A stretch of DNA of 64,000 nt from Drechslerella dactyloides (Eukaryota; Ascomycota; Orbiliomycetes; Orbiliales; Orbiliaceae): assembly GCA_020064725.1 (NCBI GenBank), contig JAGTWJ010000001.1, positions 6,262,001-6,326,000 of the forward strand, read 5' to 3'. Numbering within the stretch: the stretch's first letter is position 1; each line of letters starts with the position of its first letter. The notes below the pieces were generated by a model. It worked only from the letters and a program-made list of their open reading frames with translations. It ran no database searches and was not told the origin of the DNA. This document shows positions 33,016 to 43,400 of this stretch, one piece after another. Made by a program: the position numbers and the translations under genes.

Positions 33016-33845
33016 CTATAAGCCCTCCCGCAGCTTGTTTGCAAGCATTTTGCTGCCAATATTCCATGCATTGTATCTATAATTCAGGGTTAGCAATCTG
33101 GGCCCATATGCGCATAACAGTGCATTGATAGATAGAAAAACAACGGGACAGTGAAAAATTGGTGGGGAAAGAAGGGTAAACGTACAATCCCTGCTCGCTG
33201 AAATCCAACTTTTGCGGATTCAGCTCATGCGCCGGCGGCTTGCTGACTCTCGCCGCGACAGCAGCAGGATCCGTCTCGAGCACGATGCCGTCATCGACAA
33301 TCTCGTCGACGGCAAGCGATACCATGTCGTAGTTTTCGATGATGGTCCGCTTGTCCGTCGCGTTCTTGAGCAGGATGGATAAGGCGTCGCGGAGGGCGAG
33401 GACGACGTTGTAGAGCAGGATTTCGTTCTCGGCGAGAGAGCCGATGACGTAGAGAGTTATGTCTGACTCGGGCTTGTAGACGACGATGCGGTTGTCGTAG
33501 AGGATGATGTCGTTGGATTGCTTCGCGGTTTTCGCGAAGAGGCCCTTTTCAAAGTCCTGCTCAACTTACGACGTTAGCATGCATTGATCTACAATCTTGC
33601 AATTTCTCCATTCCGGGGTGAACGCATGCGGGTTCATCGTCGTGTGGTTTTCCTGGGATATGTTCTGACGCAAGAGGGAGGGAGGAATGTACCTGCTGTT
33701 CTTTGAGGGTCGGGTAGGGGTTGGAGCCTGGCTCGCCGGGCGCGGTGGGGTGAGGGGCGGCGTAATACTTGGCGAGGACGCGCGCGCCGTCCTGGTCGAG
33801 GATCAGGATGGCGTTGACGGTGAAGAGAGACAAATTACCCGGCAT
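33016..33845 (-). CDS. RET3: Coatomer (COPI) zeta subunit
   Basis: Small subunit of the COPI coat that pairs with gamma-COP on Golgi-to-ER vesicles. Three exons on the minus strand: 33845-33693, 33556-33186, 33076-33016, giving 194 residues, the family's usual length. Exon 1 starts MPGNLSLFTVNAILILDQDG. Exon 2 carries the longin-like core: DFEKGLFAKT, DIILYDNRIVVYK, LYVIGSLAENEILLYN, and VSLAVDEIVDDGIVLETDP. The last exon is only 61 bases and encodes a short amphipathic tail ending ANKLREGL. Donors are GTACAT and GTACGT, with a CTAAC branch before the final acceptor. It is divergent from the mitochondrial repeat-protein gene, with 272 bp between the two start codons. Confidence 0.93.
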
Positions 33846-34117
33846 GGTTGCGATTGGACGGGTGTCGGGGAGTATAGTGATGTCGAGGTGAAGCTGGAGT
33901 TGAGGTTTGGAGATGTCTGTCTGGATTGGACAGCTAACGTTAGCTGCAGCAGCTCCAGCGACGTTCAGCGCCAAGAAGACGCCAAGAGTGCTGTCCCGGG
34001 CGATCAGAACACGCGCAACGCAAAAAAGTTCGATGGGACTTTTTCTGTATTTTTGGTTCGGCGCCTGCGGTTTGCAACCTCGACCATTCACTCAGGCATC
34101 AATCTCGACGACTCCGA
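33846..34117. promoter_or_regulatory. Short shared promoter between RET3 and the mitochondrial repeat protein
   Basis: Only 272 bp lie between two divergent start codons, so both leaders and core promoters must fit here. No TATA box is visible. A shared, possibly bidirectional promoter is inferred from spacing alone. Confidence 0.45.
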
Positions 34118-36794
34118 ATGTCGGCGCTACCGTTCGCCGCTACCCGGCTCGCCCGCTCGGCGCTCGCAGGCACCAATGGCTCGGCACTGCGGCCGCTGTG
34201 CCTCCACTGCCGGGTTCCTCAGCAGCATCTTCGAAGCAACTTGGAGGTCGCGACTGGCCAAAGGCGGTATCTCAAAATAACATGGGGCAATAAAGAACAT
34301 GTCCCCCATGTTAGGACCCGGAAGGGTCAGCGCCAGAAGCTCATCGAGGCGGGCAGGAAGGGAGAAGGGATAGCCGCACCCAAGATGACGCAGGATGAAC
34401 TGCGAGACTTGTATTCCTCTGAGGTGTGCCTTGAATTTCCCTCTGAAGTGCTTCGCATAAGAATACGATCAATACCGTATACGAACCGATGCTAATACGT
34501 CGTTATGTTCGGCTTAGCTATTCGTGTTCCGTACCGATGTTGCCGCTGGCAACGTACCTTTAGCTATGCAAGCCCTCGAAAACCTCACCGAACTTGAAGT
34601 CCTCGGACCTCGAGATACATGCGATCTCGCGCAGGCATTGCACCAGGCATACCGCTCCAAGAAGCTTGAGAAGCCTACGGTGAAAAACTACATGAAGACC
34701 ATCATCGAATACTTGAAGGCCGGCAGGCTGCCGACGCACTACATGGCACAAGTGCACGTCCTTTCAACGCTCAAGGAGATGGAAGAATGGCGGCTGGGAA
34801 ACGAGTACTGGGGATGGTTGAAGCTGCAGGGCACACAGTATCTAGATGCTCGTGTGTTCGGTGCGGTGATCGAATATCTGGTCTATCAGGGAGCCCCGTT
34901 GAAAGAGCTTGAAAACCTGCATCAACTCGCGCTGGAAAAGTACTCGACAGTCGAAGACGATGGAGGTGGGATGCACCATCGAGCTACGAAGCTCATGCTG
35001 CTGCAGGGTATCTTGACAGCGAGGGTGATTCACGGCGAATGGAAAGGCGCCTATGAACTGCTCGACATTTGCACGCGGTTGCATCCTACGCAGGTACCGT
35101 CGAGGATATATGAGCTTTTTCTACTCAACCGGAGCCCCGAGGAAGGGTATCTGGTGTTTCTGATGGCTTGCCGCGCCGGGACAAAGCTGTCGACGAAGGC
35201 CGTGACATTCTTGAGTACAAATTACTGGAAATGCACCAACGACACCAAAGGCATCCTGCGGATTTTCTTGGCACACCTCGCCGCCGGCGGTAAAATGGAA
35301 CCGCAGGTTCTGAACAAGATCATCTTTTGTCTGCTGGGCAGGTTGCCGGATGCTCCGCAGCCGCCAGAGCCGTTGGAGTCGCTTTCCGCGAGCTCTACAA
35401 CCGGCCCTACTCTGACGGTGGAAGAGGAGCGGGTAAACGCCGAGAAATGGCAGGAGTGGGACCGCAAGATGACTGAGTATCAGGAGGCTGTGAATCCGAT
35501 GTTCGACACCATTCGTCGTGCTATTGAGCTTTTCAGGCTCGTAGGCATAGAACCCGGCGTTATCACATACAATACCATTATATCGCAAGCGTCCCGCCGC
35601 CACCTGCGTAACATCGTCGTCGCGTCCATGGCAGAAGCAGAGACATTAGCTGAGCCAGTGGACGAGAACATCAAAGAGGCGAATCTTCGCGTCGCACTGA
35701 CTGCGTTCGGCGACCTCAGGGACAAAGAGGGTCTCAAGAAGACCTGGGAGCAACTGACAGATTTCCGGAGAGCCTACTTGCGGGACAGGTACAAGTTCAT
35801 GGACGGGCGCACCTGGACGGGGAAACGCCGCGCGTGGACCAGTGCAGCCCGGGACCACGATTTAATCTCCTGGAAGTCCCTGATCAGAGCGGGCTTCAAT
35901 GCCGGTATGAAGCCGTATGTCCTCGAGCAACTACAGAGATACGAGAATGAATTCGATAGCAGCCTGTCTCAGGATATCCGCACCGAAATAGCTCGATGTG
36001 AGGGGCGGGTGCAGAAGAGCTTCAGATTGCAAAAAGAAACAGAATCTGATGCGAAGGCAGCCGTGGAACCGCCGCGGATGTCGAACGCGTTCATTCCAGG
36101 GGCGGATTTCGCCGGGCTGAAGGCTGAAGTGGAGGAGTACAATCACCTACTTGAGCTAATGGAGGTTGTCTACAAGTCTCCTGTTATGTACGAATTTTCT
36201 ACCTTGGACCTCATCGACCTGAAGGCGCTCGGCCTGCCAGAGATGACGGCACAGGATGTCGAAGACCTGAAGCCGGTGTATGAGCATTTCCAGACGAATA
36301 TGCCGCGGAACCCCTACCTGACAGCAACTCACGACCCCAAAACAGACCTGGCAGGTCTGATGCTGACAGAAAAACAGCTGAAAGCGCAGCAGAAGGAAAA
36401 AGAAGCTAAGACAGAGCAGACCCCAGGGGAATGGGGAGAGGTTCGCAGTCTCACAGGGTATACGGCAAACCAGCTACGGTTCGAGAACTGGCTGACAATC
36501 AATCGGTTGCTGTTCCTGGCGGATAAGATACAGATTACACGCAAGTGGAGGCCGACGCGTCTGGGTGTGAAGGGTGTCACGAGCGGACAGGTCAGACGTG
36601 AGGCTCGTGCGCGGGAGTTAATAGAACGGATGGAAGGGCTGCAGGGAGCCGAATTGGAGGCTGCCATGCTACAGGCACGACTGGATCTCGTGGGCGATGT
36701 TGAGGGTGACGCGAAAGAGGGAAGCGATGAGGCAACCACGAATGGAGCTGCGATCACCACCACTGAGACGGAGGCACAGGCTGCTTCGGCTTAG
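34118..36794 (+). CDS. Mitochondrial helical-repeat (PPR-like) protein
   Basis: Two exons, 34118-34423 and 34518-36794 (donor GTGTGC), 860 residues to the first stop. The first 42 residues lack Asp and Glu and are rich in Arg, Ala, Ser and Leu, a typical mitochondrial presequence. The body is a long run of paired helices; segments such as GIEPGVITYNTIISQASRRH resemble pentatricopeptide repeats, which bind organellar RNA. Architecture and length are like fungal mitochondrial PPR-type proteins such as the Rmd9 or Cia84 groups, acting in mitochondrial gene expression or complex I assembly, but I cannot choose between them. Oddity: the frame is closed by a TAG at 36792-36794 and then continues open in the same frame for 132 more codons (next entry). 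The start was chosen for the presequence. Confidence 0.8.
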
Positions 36795-37196
36795 AATGCT
36801 GATGCGGCGGATGCACCGTCGGCCACAGCGGTAGTAGCAGAGGAAGGCATGGGTATCTACGCGGCATCAGACATCAAGCAAGGAGAGACGAAGTCGACTG
36901 TGGAGGTCTTGCAGACCGCTAAGGACTTTGTCGAGGATACGATAGCAAATATTACCAGCGGTCTGGTGAAGGATCTCGCAGATAAGGCTCATCGTAAGCC
37001 TGAAGCCACGGAGCCAATAGTGGCGACACCGGCTGAAATGGAAAATGCTGGTGCAATCTCCGGGGAGGAGGACGAATCGAAGCTTCAATTCAGCCACCCT
37101 GCAGAGTCACCTGTCGTTGCGGAGACCATTGAGCAGGTTATCGAGAAGCCGGTCAAAAGGAAGCGTGGTAGGCCAAGGAAGACGGTTGTTTGAAGT
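36795..37196 (+). other. In-frame coding extension behind a TAG stop, ending in an AT-hook
   Basis: Directly after the TAG of the preceding gene the same frame is open for 132 codons up to a TGA at 37194-37196. The sequence reads like real protein: an amphipathic helix (VEVLQTAKDFVEDTIANI), an acidic stretch, and a basic end KRKRGRPRK, an AT-hook-type motif. Three explanations remain: an intron whose acceptor is the CGGCTTAG itself (only weak phase-matched donors such as GTTGAG or GTGGGC are seen), stop-codon readthrough, or a nonsense mutation that shortened the protein. Confidence 0.5.
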
Positions 37197-37574
37197 TTTG
37201 CACAGTGACCAATACTGGACATCGACGACGCTGTACAAGTCTTGTATTGTGCTGTACATACGTGCATTCTTTTTTTGGGGGGTAGTTTATAGACCAGCTG
37301 TATGATAGAGCTTTGGGTATTAATGCATTGTGGGGCGCTTTTCATGGTGAGCTCTTTTGGTGTTGGAGTTCTGTGTCATTGCGCTTTGGACTCCGCCTGC
37401 AAACGGGCTTTCCAAGAGCTTCGGTTGACGCTCGCGACCTCTTCTCTTTCCCCCCAAAAACCGCATCCTCCACGACAGAACGCAACCAGACAAACTACAG
37501 CGACACCGCTTCTTCCTCCTCGATAAAGTCACCGAAAGCTGCAGATAGCTTCGACATAGCTCTAGTCTTTCAAA
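37197..37574. other. Intergenic upstream of RUB1
   Basis: 3' flank of the repeat-protein gene and RUB1 promoter. Contains A/C-rich sequence at 37450-37510. Nothing else seen. Confidence 0.4.
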
Positions 37575-38244
37575 ATGTTAATCAAGTACGGACGCATACA
37601 CACTCTCCCTGTGGCAACATGACCAGGCGGTGGCTAATAGCAACGTGACGCCACAGAGTCCGAACTCTTACTGGGAAAGAGATCGAGCTCGATATCGAGC
37701 CTGACTATAAAGTACGCCGATAAGCCTTTATCTCTCCGCACAACTCGCGTATATCCCGTGGATGGGTGCCTTTGCCGTCGTCGGTGGTGACACAGATGGG
37801 CGTGGGAGATGGAAGGGCGTGGCAGCTAACCCCGCCCCCGCCCCCACTATACAAACATACGTGCACCTACTCGCACGGACGGACGCACGGGCGCCGTTTG
37901 CGACGACAGGCGTCACATAACAGCTCAACGGCGCAAGGGGAACTGGTAGACGGGGATTTGGGACTCTTGAGCTAATCTACGTGATAGGTTTCCAAGATCA
38001 AGGAACGCGTCGAGGAAAAGGAGGGCATCCCTCCAGCGCAGCAACGGTTGATTTTCGGCGGCAAACAGATGTACGCTTGACAGAATCCCTATTCGGCGAT
38101 TCGCCGAGGTTCGAAATTCACCGATGCGTAGTTAACGGCTGACTTGTGAGCGTTTGTAGGGCCGACGAGAAGGCTGCATCGGAATACAACCTTGAGGGCG
38201 GAGCGACATTGCATTTGGTCCTCGCCCTGAGAGGAGGACGGTGA
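37575..38244 (+). CDS. RUB1: Ubiquitin-like modifier Rub1/NEDD8
   Basis: Ubiquitin-like protein conjugated to cullins, activating SCF-type ubiquitin ligases. Four small exons: 37575-37585, 37657-37711, 37988-38070, 38160-38244, giving 77 residues. The joined product begins MLIKVRTLTGKEIELDIEP and contains IKERVEEKEGIPPAQQRLIF and DEKAASEYNLEGG. It ends in LALRGGR. Residue 72 is Ala, not the Arg of ubiquitin, the classic difference that keeps NEDD8 on its own E1. The C-terminus has one residue (Arg) after GlyGly, to be removed by a Yuh1/UCHL3-type hydrolase. The first exon has only 11 coding bases and the second intron is 276 bp, so no ORF longer than 60 codons marks this gene. Donors are GTACGG, GTACGC and GTACGC. 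Confidence 0.95.
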
Positions 38245-38720
38245 TTACTATACGATCTGATGGCAGCATTCGGGGCGTATGGAGGCGGCGGCGGCGGCAG
38301 CTGCAGGGGAAGTTTGGATGAACGGATGGGTAGATGGGCAGATCAGATCCTCATCGACAGGGTCAAGGTTGTCATTTGAGGGATATTGACAGGCTAGGGA
38401 TATCGGCCGTTTATAACATATGGATGGAAGTGCTTTTATGTCCCACTATAACTCTCTCTCTCGCTCTAGATTGTTTGCTTGCTTGCTTGCTTGCTTAGCC
38501 TTGCGCAAACCGTTAACGTCAGAGGCCCCATCTACGTCGTCATGATTATGCGTTCAATTTATTAGCCGTCTGCTGAAATGTTTAGATGATGATCATTAAA
38601 ATATACGGTCATTCGTTGAAACGATATGACCAGCGACTTATATCGACAAATATCTACGTCTATGTTGTACATGAAGTTCCGGCCCTATATGTATACGTCA
38701 TAGTGCGACGAATCGGATGC
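38245..38720. other. Intergenic between RUB1 and RMT2 (convergent)
   Basis: Convergent 3' flanks with a GGC-rich patch near 38285 and a TTGC microsatellite. No gene seen. Confidence 0.45.
38475..38496 (+). repeat. TTGC microsatellite
   Basis: Five and a half perfect tandem copies of TTGC. It follows a short CT run at about 38451-38465. Non-coding, in a convergent intergenic gap. Confidence 0.9.
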
Positions 38721-40111
38721 TTATCCGATAAACTTGCTGACAGGCAGAAGGTACTTTTCCAGATCCCAGTATTTCCGCCGTACGCCCTTCCACTCGCCCT
38801 TGCCGTCCATCCCGCCACGGTCCACAGCTACCTCCGTCCACTCGGTCTCTAGGCCGGCCTCTAGCAGATCGATATCCACAACCTTGCGGTAGACATCGTA
38901 CGCGATCTGTCGGTCGGCCCCCAGCCCGTTGAAGAATCCGAAGCGTCCATCCGAGTCCAGGAGTGTGATGACGTGTTCACTGAAGAACAGCTTGAGCTGC
39001 GAGTAGTCTTCGGCGAATGTATCAAAGTATATCGCATCGAAGACGAGGCCTTGCTCTGCCAGTGTGGGTAAGACGTCCTGCCAACGGCCCGCATGGATCG
39101 TAACGCCGGGGCGTGAGGCGAGTGGTGAGGAGTGCAGCTTTTCGAGGACTTGTGGGTGTGCTTCGACGATGTGGTGGGCGGATGGCGGGGGGTTATGGGA
39201 TTGGAAGAGGGAGTCGATGATGCCGAGGCCGAAGCCGATGTTGAGGACGCGTGCCGGCATTGCGGCTGGGAGGAGGAGGGAGGCGGTTCGGGACATGATA
39301 TCGGTCTCCCAGGACATCATGACGCCGTTTCTGTGGATAAATTGTTAGTTAGATTCGTCATCTGAATAGAAGTGATATGTAAGTGGATGTTTGAGAGTTC
39401 GGGTTTGCCGTACTTGTCTTCATCCAGGATTCGGTCGTCGTCCATATCGAGTTTAGATGCTAGATACTCCTCGCTGGTGACGGGTATGGCCTCCTCGCCC
39501 GCTTTGTCCAGCGCAGTCTTCTCGTCACCCTCTTGCAGTTCGATCACACCGCCGTCGACACCTGCATCGTCGACTTCCTCGTCGTCGTCATCGTCGTCGT
39601 CTAACGCAACATACCCGTCCAGCCGGCCGAAGAGTAGCTCGGCGCGCACACCAGCATCTACCATTACTTCGTACAACGGCGTCAGCCCCAGCCGGTAAGC
39701 GATACACCCAGGTGTCTCGTTATTGGAGTCCAGTGCGTTCCAGATTGCGCCATTCTGTAAAAGTAGCTCTAGTGTCTTCGTCGCCTTTTCAATTGGCGGT
39801 AAGGCTAGCTCGGCCGATACCGCGTTATTGACAGCACTCCCATTCGTATGGCCGTTAGTACCATTGCTTGGTTCGTTCGTAGCCACATTGGACAGACTTT
39901 CGCAGGCGAGGATTGCGACGTGCAGCGGCGTGCGCAGCGTCGCGGGGTCTTGGACGTTGGGTGTCTGCGATTTTAGCAGGGAGCGGAGAGTGAGGAGATT
40001 GTGATCACCGGCGGCGAGGAGGAGCAGTTGCGCGGTCTCGGAGATGGTGACGGAGAGTGGCGGTTGCTCTTCTGTTGGGCCCGCGGAGGGGTCCGTGGGC
40101 GGGGCAGCCAT
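38721..40111 (-). CDS. RMT2: Protein arginine N-methyltransferase 2 (Rmt2)
   Basis: Methylates the delta nitrogen of arginine, with ribosomal protein Rpl12 as the known yeast substrate. Two exons on the minus strand, 40111-39414 and 39330-38721, giving 435 residues. Exon 1 encodes ankyrin-like repeats (LLLAAGDHNLLTLRSLL, TPLHVAILAC) and a run of seven aspartates near residue 190. The intron is removed between DEDK and NGVMMSWE, restoring the conserved ENGVMM-type segment. Exon 2 is the SAM-dependent methyltransferase: VLNIGFGLGIIDS is the glycine-rich SAM loop, HHIVEAHP the acidic end of strand 2, and FDAIYFDTFAEDY the catalytic-strand region. Intact and of usual length. It is on the same strand as the CHAT gene upstream, 328 bp from that gene's end. 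Confidence 0.93.
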
Positions 40112-40439
40112 TTTGGTTTTTGATATTGGAAATCTCAGTTGACACCGCGAAGGAAATGGCGTGGGACAGTGCGTTGTAGAAGACCTTACGGCAACACAAT
40201 ACGGTACCGGCAAACATTATCAAGATCACGTGGCTTTGCAGAATCCAACAAAGGATTGCGTTGGCACCTTCATTTGCCTACCGGACTTGAGCACAAGGAC
40301 GACTGGACTCTCGATGGTTACAAGCATGCTGAACGAAGATCTCGAGACCGTGTGTGATAGCTCGCCATGGTGTCATTAGATCTGCGCGGATACACAGGTA
40401 TTCATCACCAGGCGCTCCCCTGCTTCACCAGAATATCGA
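40112..40439. other. Intergenic between CHAT gene and RMT2
   Basis: Tandem minus-strand spacing of 328 bp holding the CHAT gene 3' flank and the RMT2 promoter. ORFs here are short shadows. Nothing else seen. Confidence 0.4.
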
Positions 40440-43400
40440 CTACCTGGCCCGCCTGCCAGACTTTTTCGAGCGGTCCAATTTACTTTTGAGTGAGGACTGA
40501 GTCCACGTAGTTCTTGGCGCTGTAGAGGTCGTGGCAGTGGTCGCAAACAGGGGCTGAGTATTTGTTTCCAACTTGTCATCCTCTTCCGTCGATTGATTGA
40601 AATTGAATCCCCCTTGTGTTCCCAACGCGCCTGCAAGGCAATTCAGATCAAATTCAGGATGCTTGAGTGCACCCCCCGCTGGGTTGATTTCAGGCTTCTC
40701 CCACGGGAAATATTTCCGAAGTGGCTATAGTACGGAAAAGTTAATTTAGCGATAACCGTTCAAGCTGTCTGCCGGCTTCATAACAGGATTTCATTCTGTT
40801 TCTCTTACCTTGCCCTCGGATTCAGTCAGGTGAACAAAGCCCCTGCAGTCTTCAAGATTTCCGAAGAGTACCTTCGCAGCTTCAACGTATATTTCTGCAA
40901 TATGAGGCGACACTTTCCCCCCTTCTTGCCAATAGCTCCGTGTTGAGTCGTGTAAGCTTTGAACTCTCTCGAGAAGCCTTGCCACATCCACTCTTTTCAC
41001 CCCAACCATCTCTTCTATTCGATCGAAGACCGTCCTCAGAAACTGCCGTGATTGTTGGCCTAGGTGTGTCGAGTATGTAGAGACGAGACCTCTTGAATGT
41101 TGTCCGAACAGAAACGAAAATATTCTATGCTCAACCCTTTCCGAAGCATCTCGGGGCTTGGTAATCTCATCACTCCGTGCTCGTCTATTTAGGTTGTGAG
41201 CGTTCCTTAAAAAGTCTGACACGCTATTTTCCACCTCCTCAGTATGCTCAAAGTGGATTGAGATAAACTCAATTGCCCACTCAATGCGTTCCAGATACCG
41301 TGGCGCCTCAGCATCTTTACCTGCGCCGAACTCGTCGAAGAGAAGGTCCATCGACCTATATTTATCCCATAGCTCGTGCCGATCAAGTGCGCAGTTCAGA
41401 TGCCCGCCACATAAATCACGCATCTCGAGTAGCAACCCTCGCCCCTCAGTCCTCTTCCCTAGGCCCCAGAGTGCTGTAGATTCTAGGAAAAAGCTACTGA
41501 ATGCATTCGACCGCTCTACGGTCATCGAGAGACTTTTATCAAATATCTGCGGATGTATTTTCATTAGATGAAGCCTAGCTTTTTGAAACGCTGTTGCTGC
41601 TTCTCCAAGATTGTCGGCTCGCAGCGACTGGTGTGCATAGTAGATCAGCCAATGCACCATCTGATTGTCTTGGGAAGCTGTTGTCTCTTTCCCTATACGT
41701 TCGAGCTCCTGATTCTCCGACGGAGGAAATCCCGATATTGCGTCCATTTGATCGAACTGCGGCTCATCTAGCCCAATTATAGGGAAAGCTAGGCCGTCGA
41801 GCTCTTGCGGCATCGGCTCCCGAATACCCTCTTCGATATTCAGCTCAAGCCCACGCTCTAGAGCCCAGGCGGAGCACTCCGCAACTGTCGTTAGGCCGGT
41901 CACAGGCAGAGGGCTTTGCAGTTTCCGACAGATTTTCTCGATGCCCTTGGTTACGCCAGCTCGATATGCATTACTTAGCTTAGAAAATACTCCAGAACTG
42001 AAGTGCTTCTTGAGATTCTCCTGCATCCGATGGAATTGAGTGTTTAGATATTCAAGCCTGGTGGCTTCCACGCCTGTGTTGTATCCTACGATAAAAAATT
42101 TGCCCCGAAGGAGCTCGACCATCATTGGATCCTCATCGAAATTCGGTTTAGAGGTCGATGACATCAGTTCGTTGTAAAGTTCGGTCGCTTCCCCTGCGAG
42201 GATTTGGGTAATTGCATCTGTGCTCAGATATCGTTTCATTCGCAACAATGGTACCAGCGCCGCAGTAAATGGTCCGATCCGCGGGTCGAGAAGGGGGTTT
42301 GAAGCCAGGAAATCATGCTCGTCCGATCCAGGGTCTTGCAGTCGCTCCAGGACCTCAGGCCATTCAAGCTTTGACAGGTTCCATTTTCTCAGGAATGTTG
42401 TAGCCAATGCCTCGACAAATATATCGATGGATTGCACATCCCTCGAGTCGATTGAAGCACAAAGGTAAATGATGGTATGGATAAATAACATCCAGGGGAA
42501 GCCCCTGAGCCATTGAGAGTCAGAACCCGAATTTAGAAGTGGCTGGCAGAGAACATTCAAGCAATTTCCGAGATCTGTCGATAGCATATAACGAGGTGAG
42601 TCTCTTGGCACGTCTACGGACGATTTCGCAGACCAAAGGACCAGAAGATCTCCGAGTTCCCAGTCTTCGCTGGCCATTTGGTACTGCTCTCGGAAGATTT
42701 TAGTAAGCTCTTGATAGCTCTCCGGTCCGGAATCTATCAAGCAGATGGGGAGGGCACAGGGTCTGAGCAAGGGATGCACTTGAAAATAATCTTCCCCAGC
42801 CCTCCATATCAAACCCTCGGACTCCAGTCGAATCAAAATTGAAGTGTAATAGGCCCGACAATGACTGAGAAGATCACCATACATCCGCATGTTGGATAGT
42901 TCCTGTAGCTGAGAAAGTATCTCCGCTCCCAATTCGATATTGGTGATGTCAAAGTCCAGGTCTATCGGTTTCCGCCAATCGGCTATCAAGTGGGAGGAAA
43001 GGAACGCTTTAACCAGATATTTGGGATCTTGCCTTATGCGGAGGGTCGAGCATCCTAGACAGAGGAAGAGTAGGCCTGCGATTCGAGAATCCGAAGCGAC
43101 CTCCTCCCAGATAGCTACGACTCGCTTCATAAATCGGCTTTCATATAGACGAATAAGCGAGCGTTTTGTATGCTCGGGGGTCCCGGTCATTAAAAGTGAG
43201 TCTAGCATGGTTGTCAGGCTTGAGTCGTCTTGAATACCCGTCTCGAGATCGCCGAATAATAGTTTTATTGCCGCTGGATTATAGTCTAGTAACCATGCGC
43301 ACATATCAAGCTTCCAGGTATGATCTGAGCTTTGGGGAGTCGCTTGCGCCGCTTCCGGTAGAGTATTCCAGAGTAATTCGGTCGCTACCGACGGAGATAG

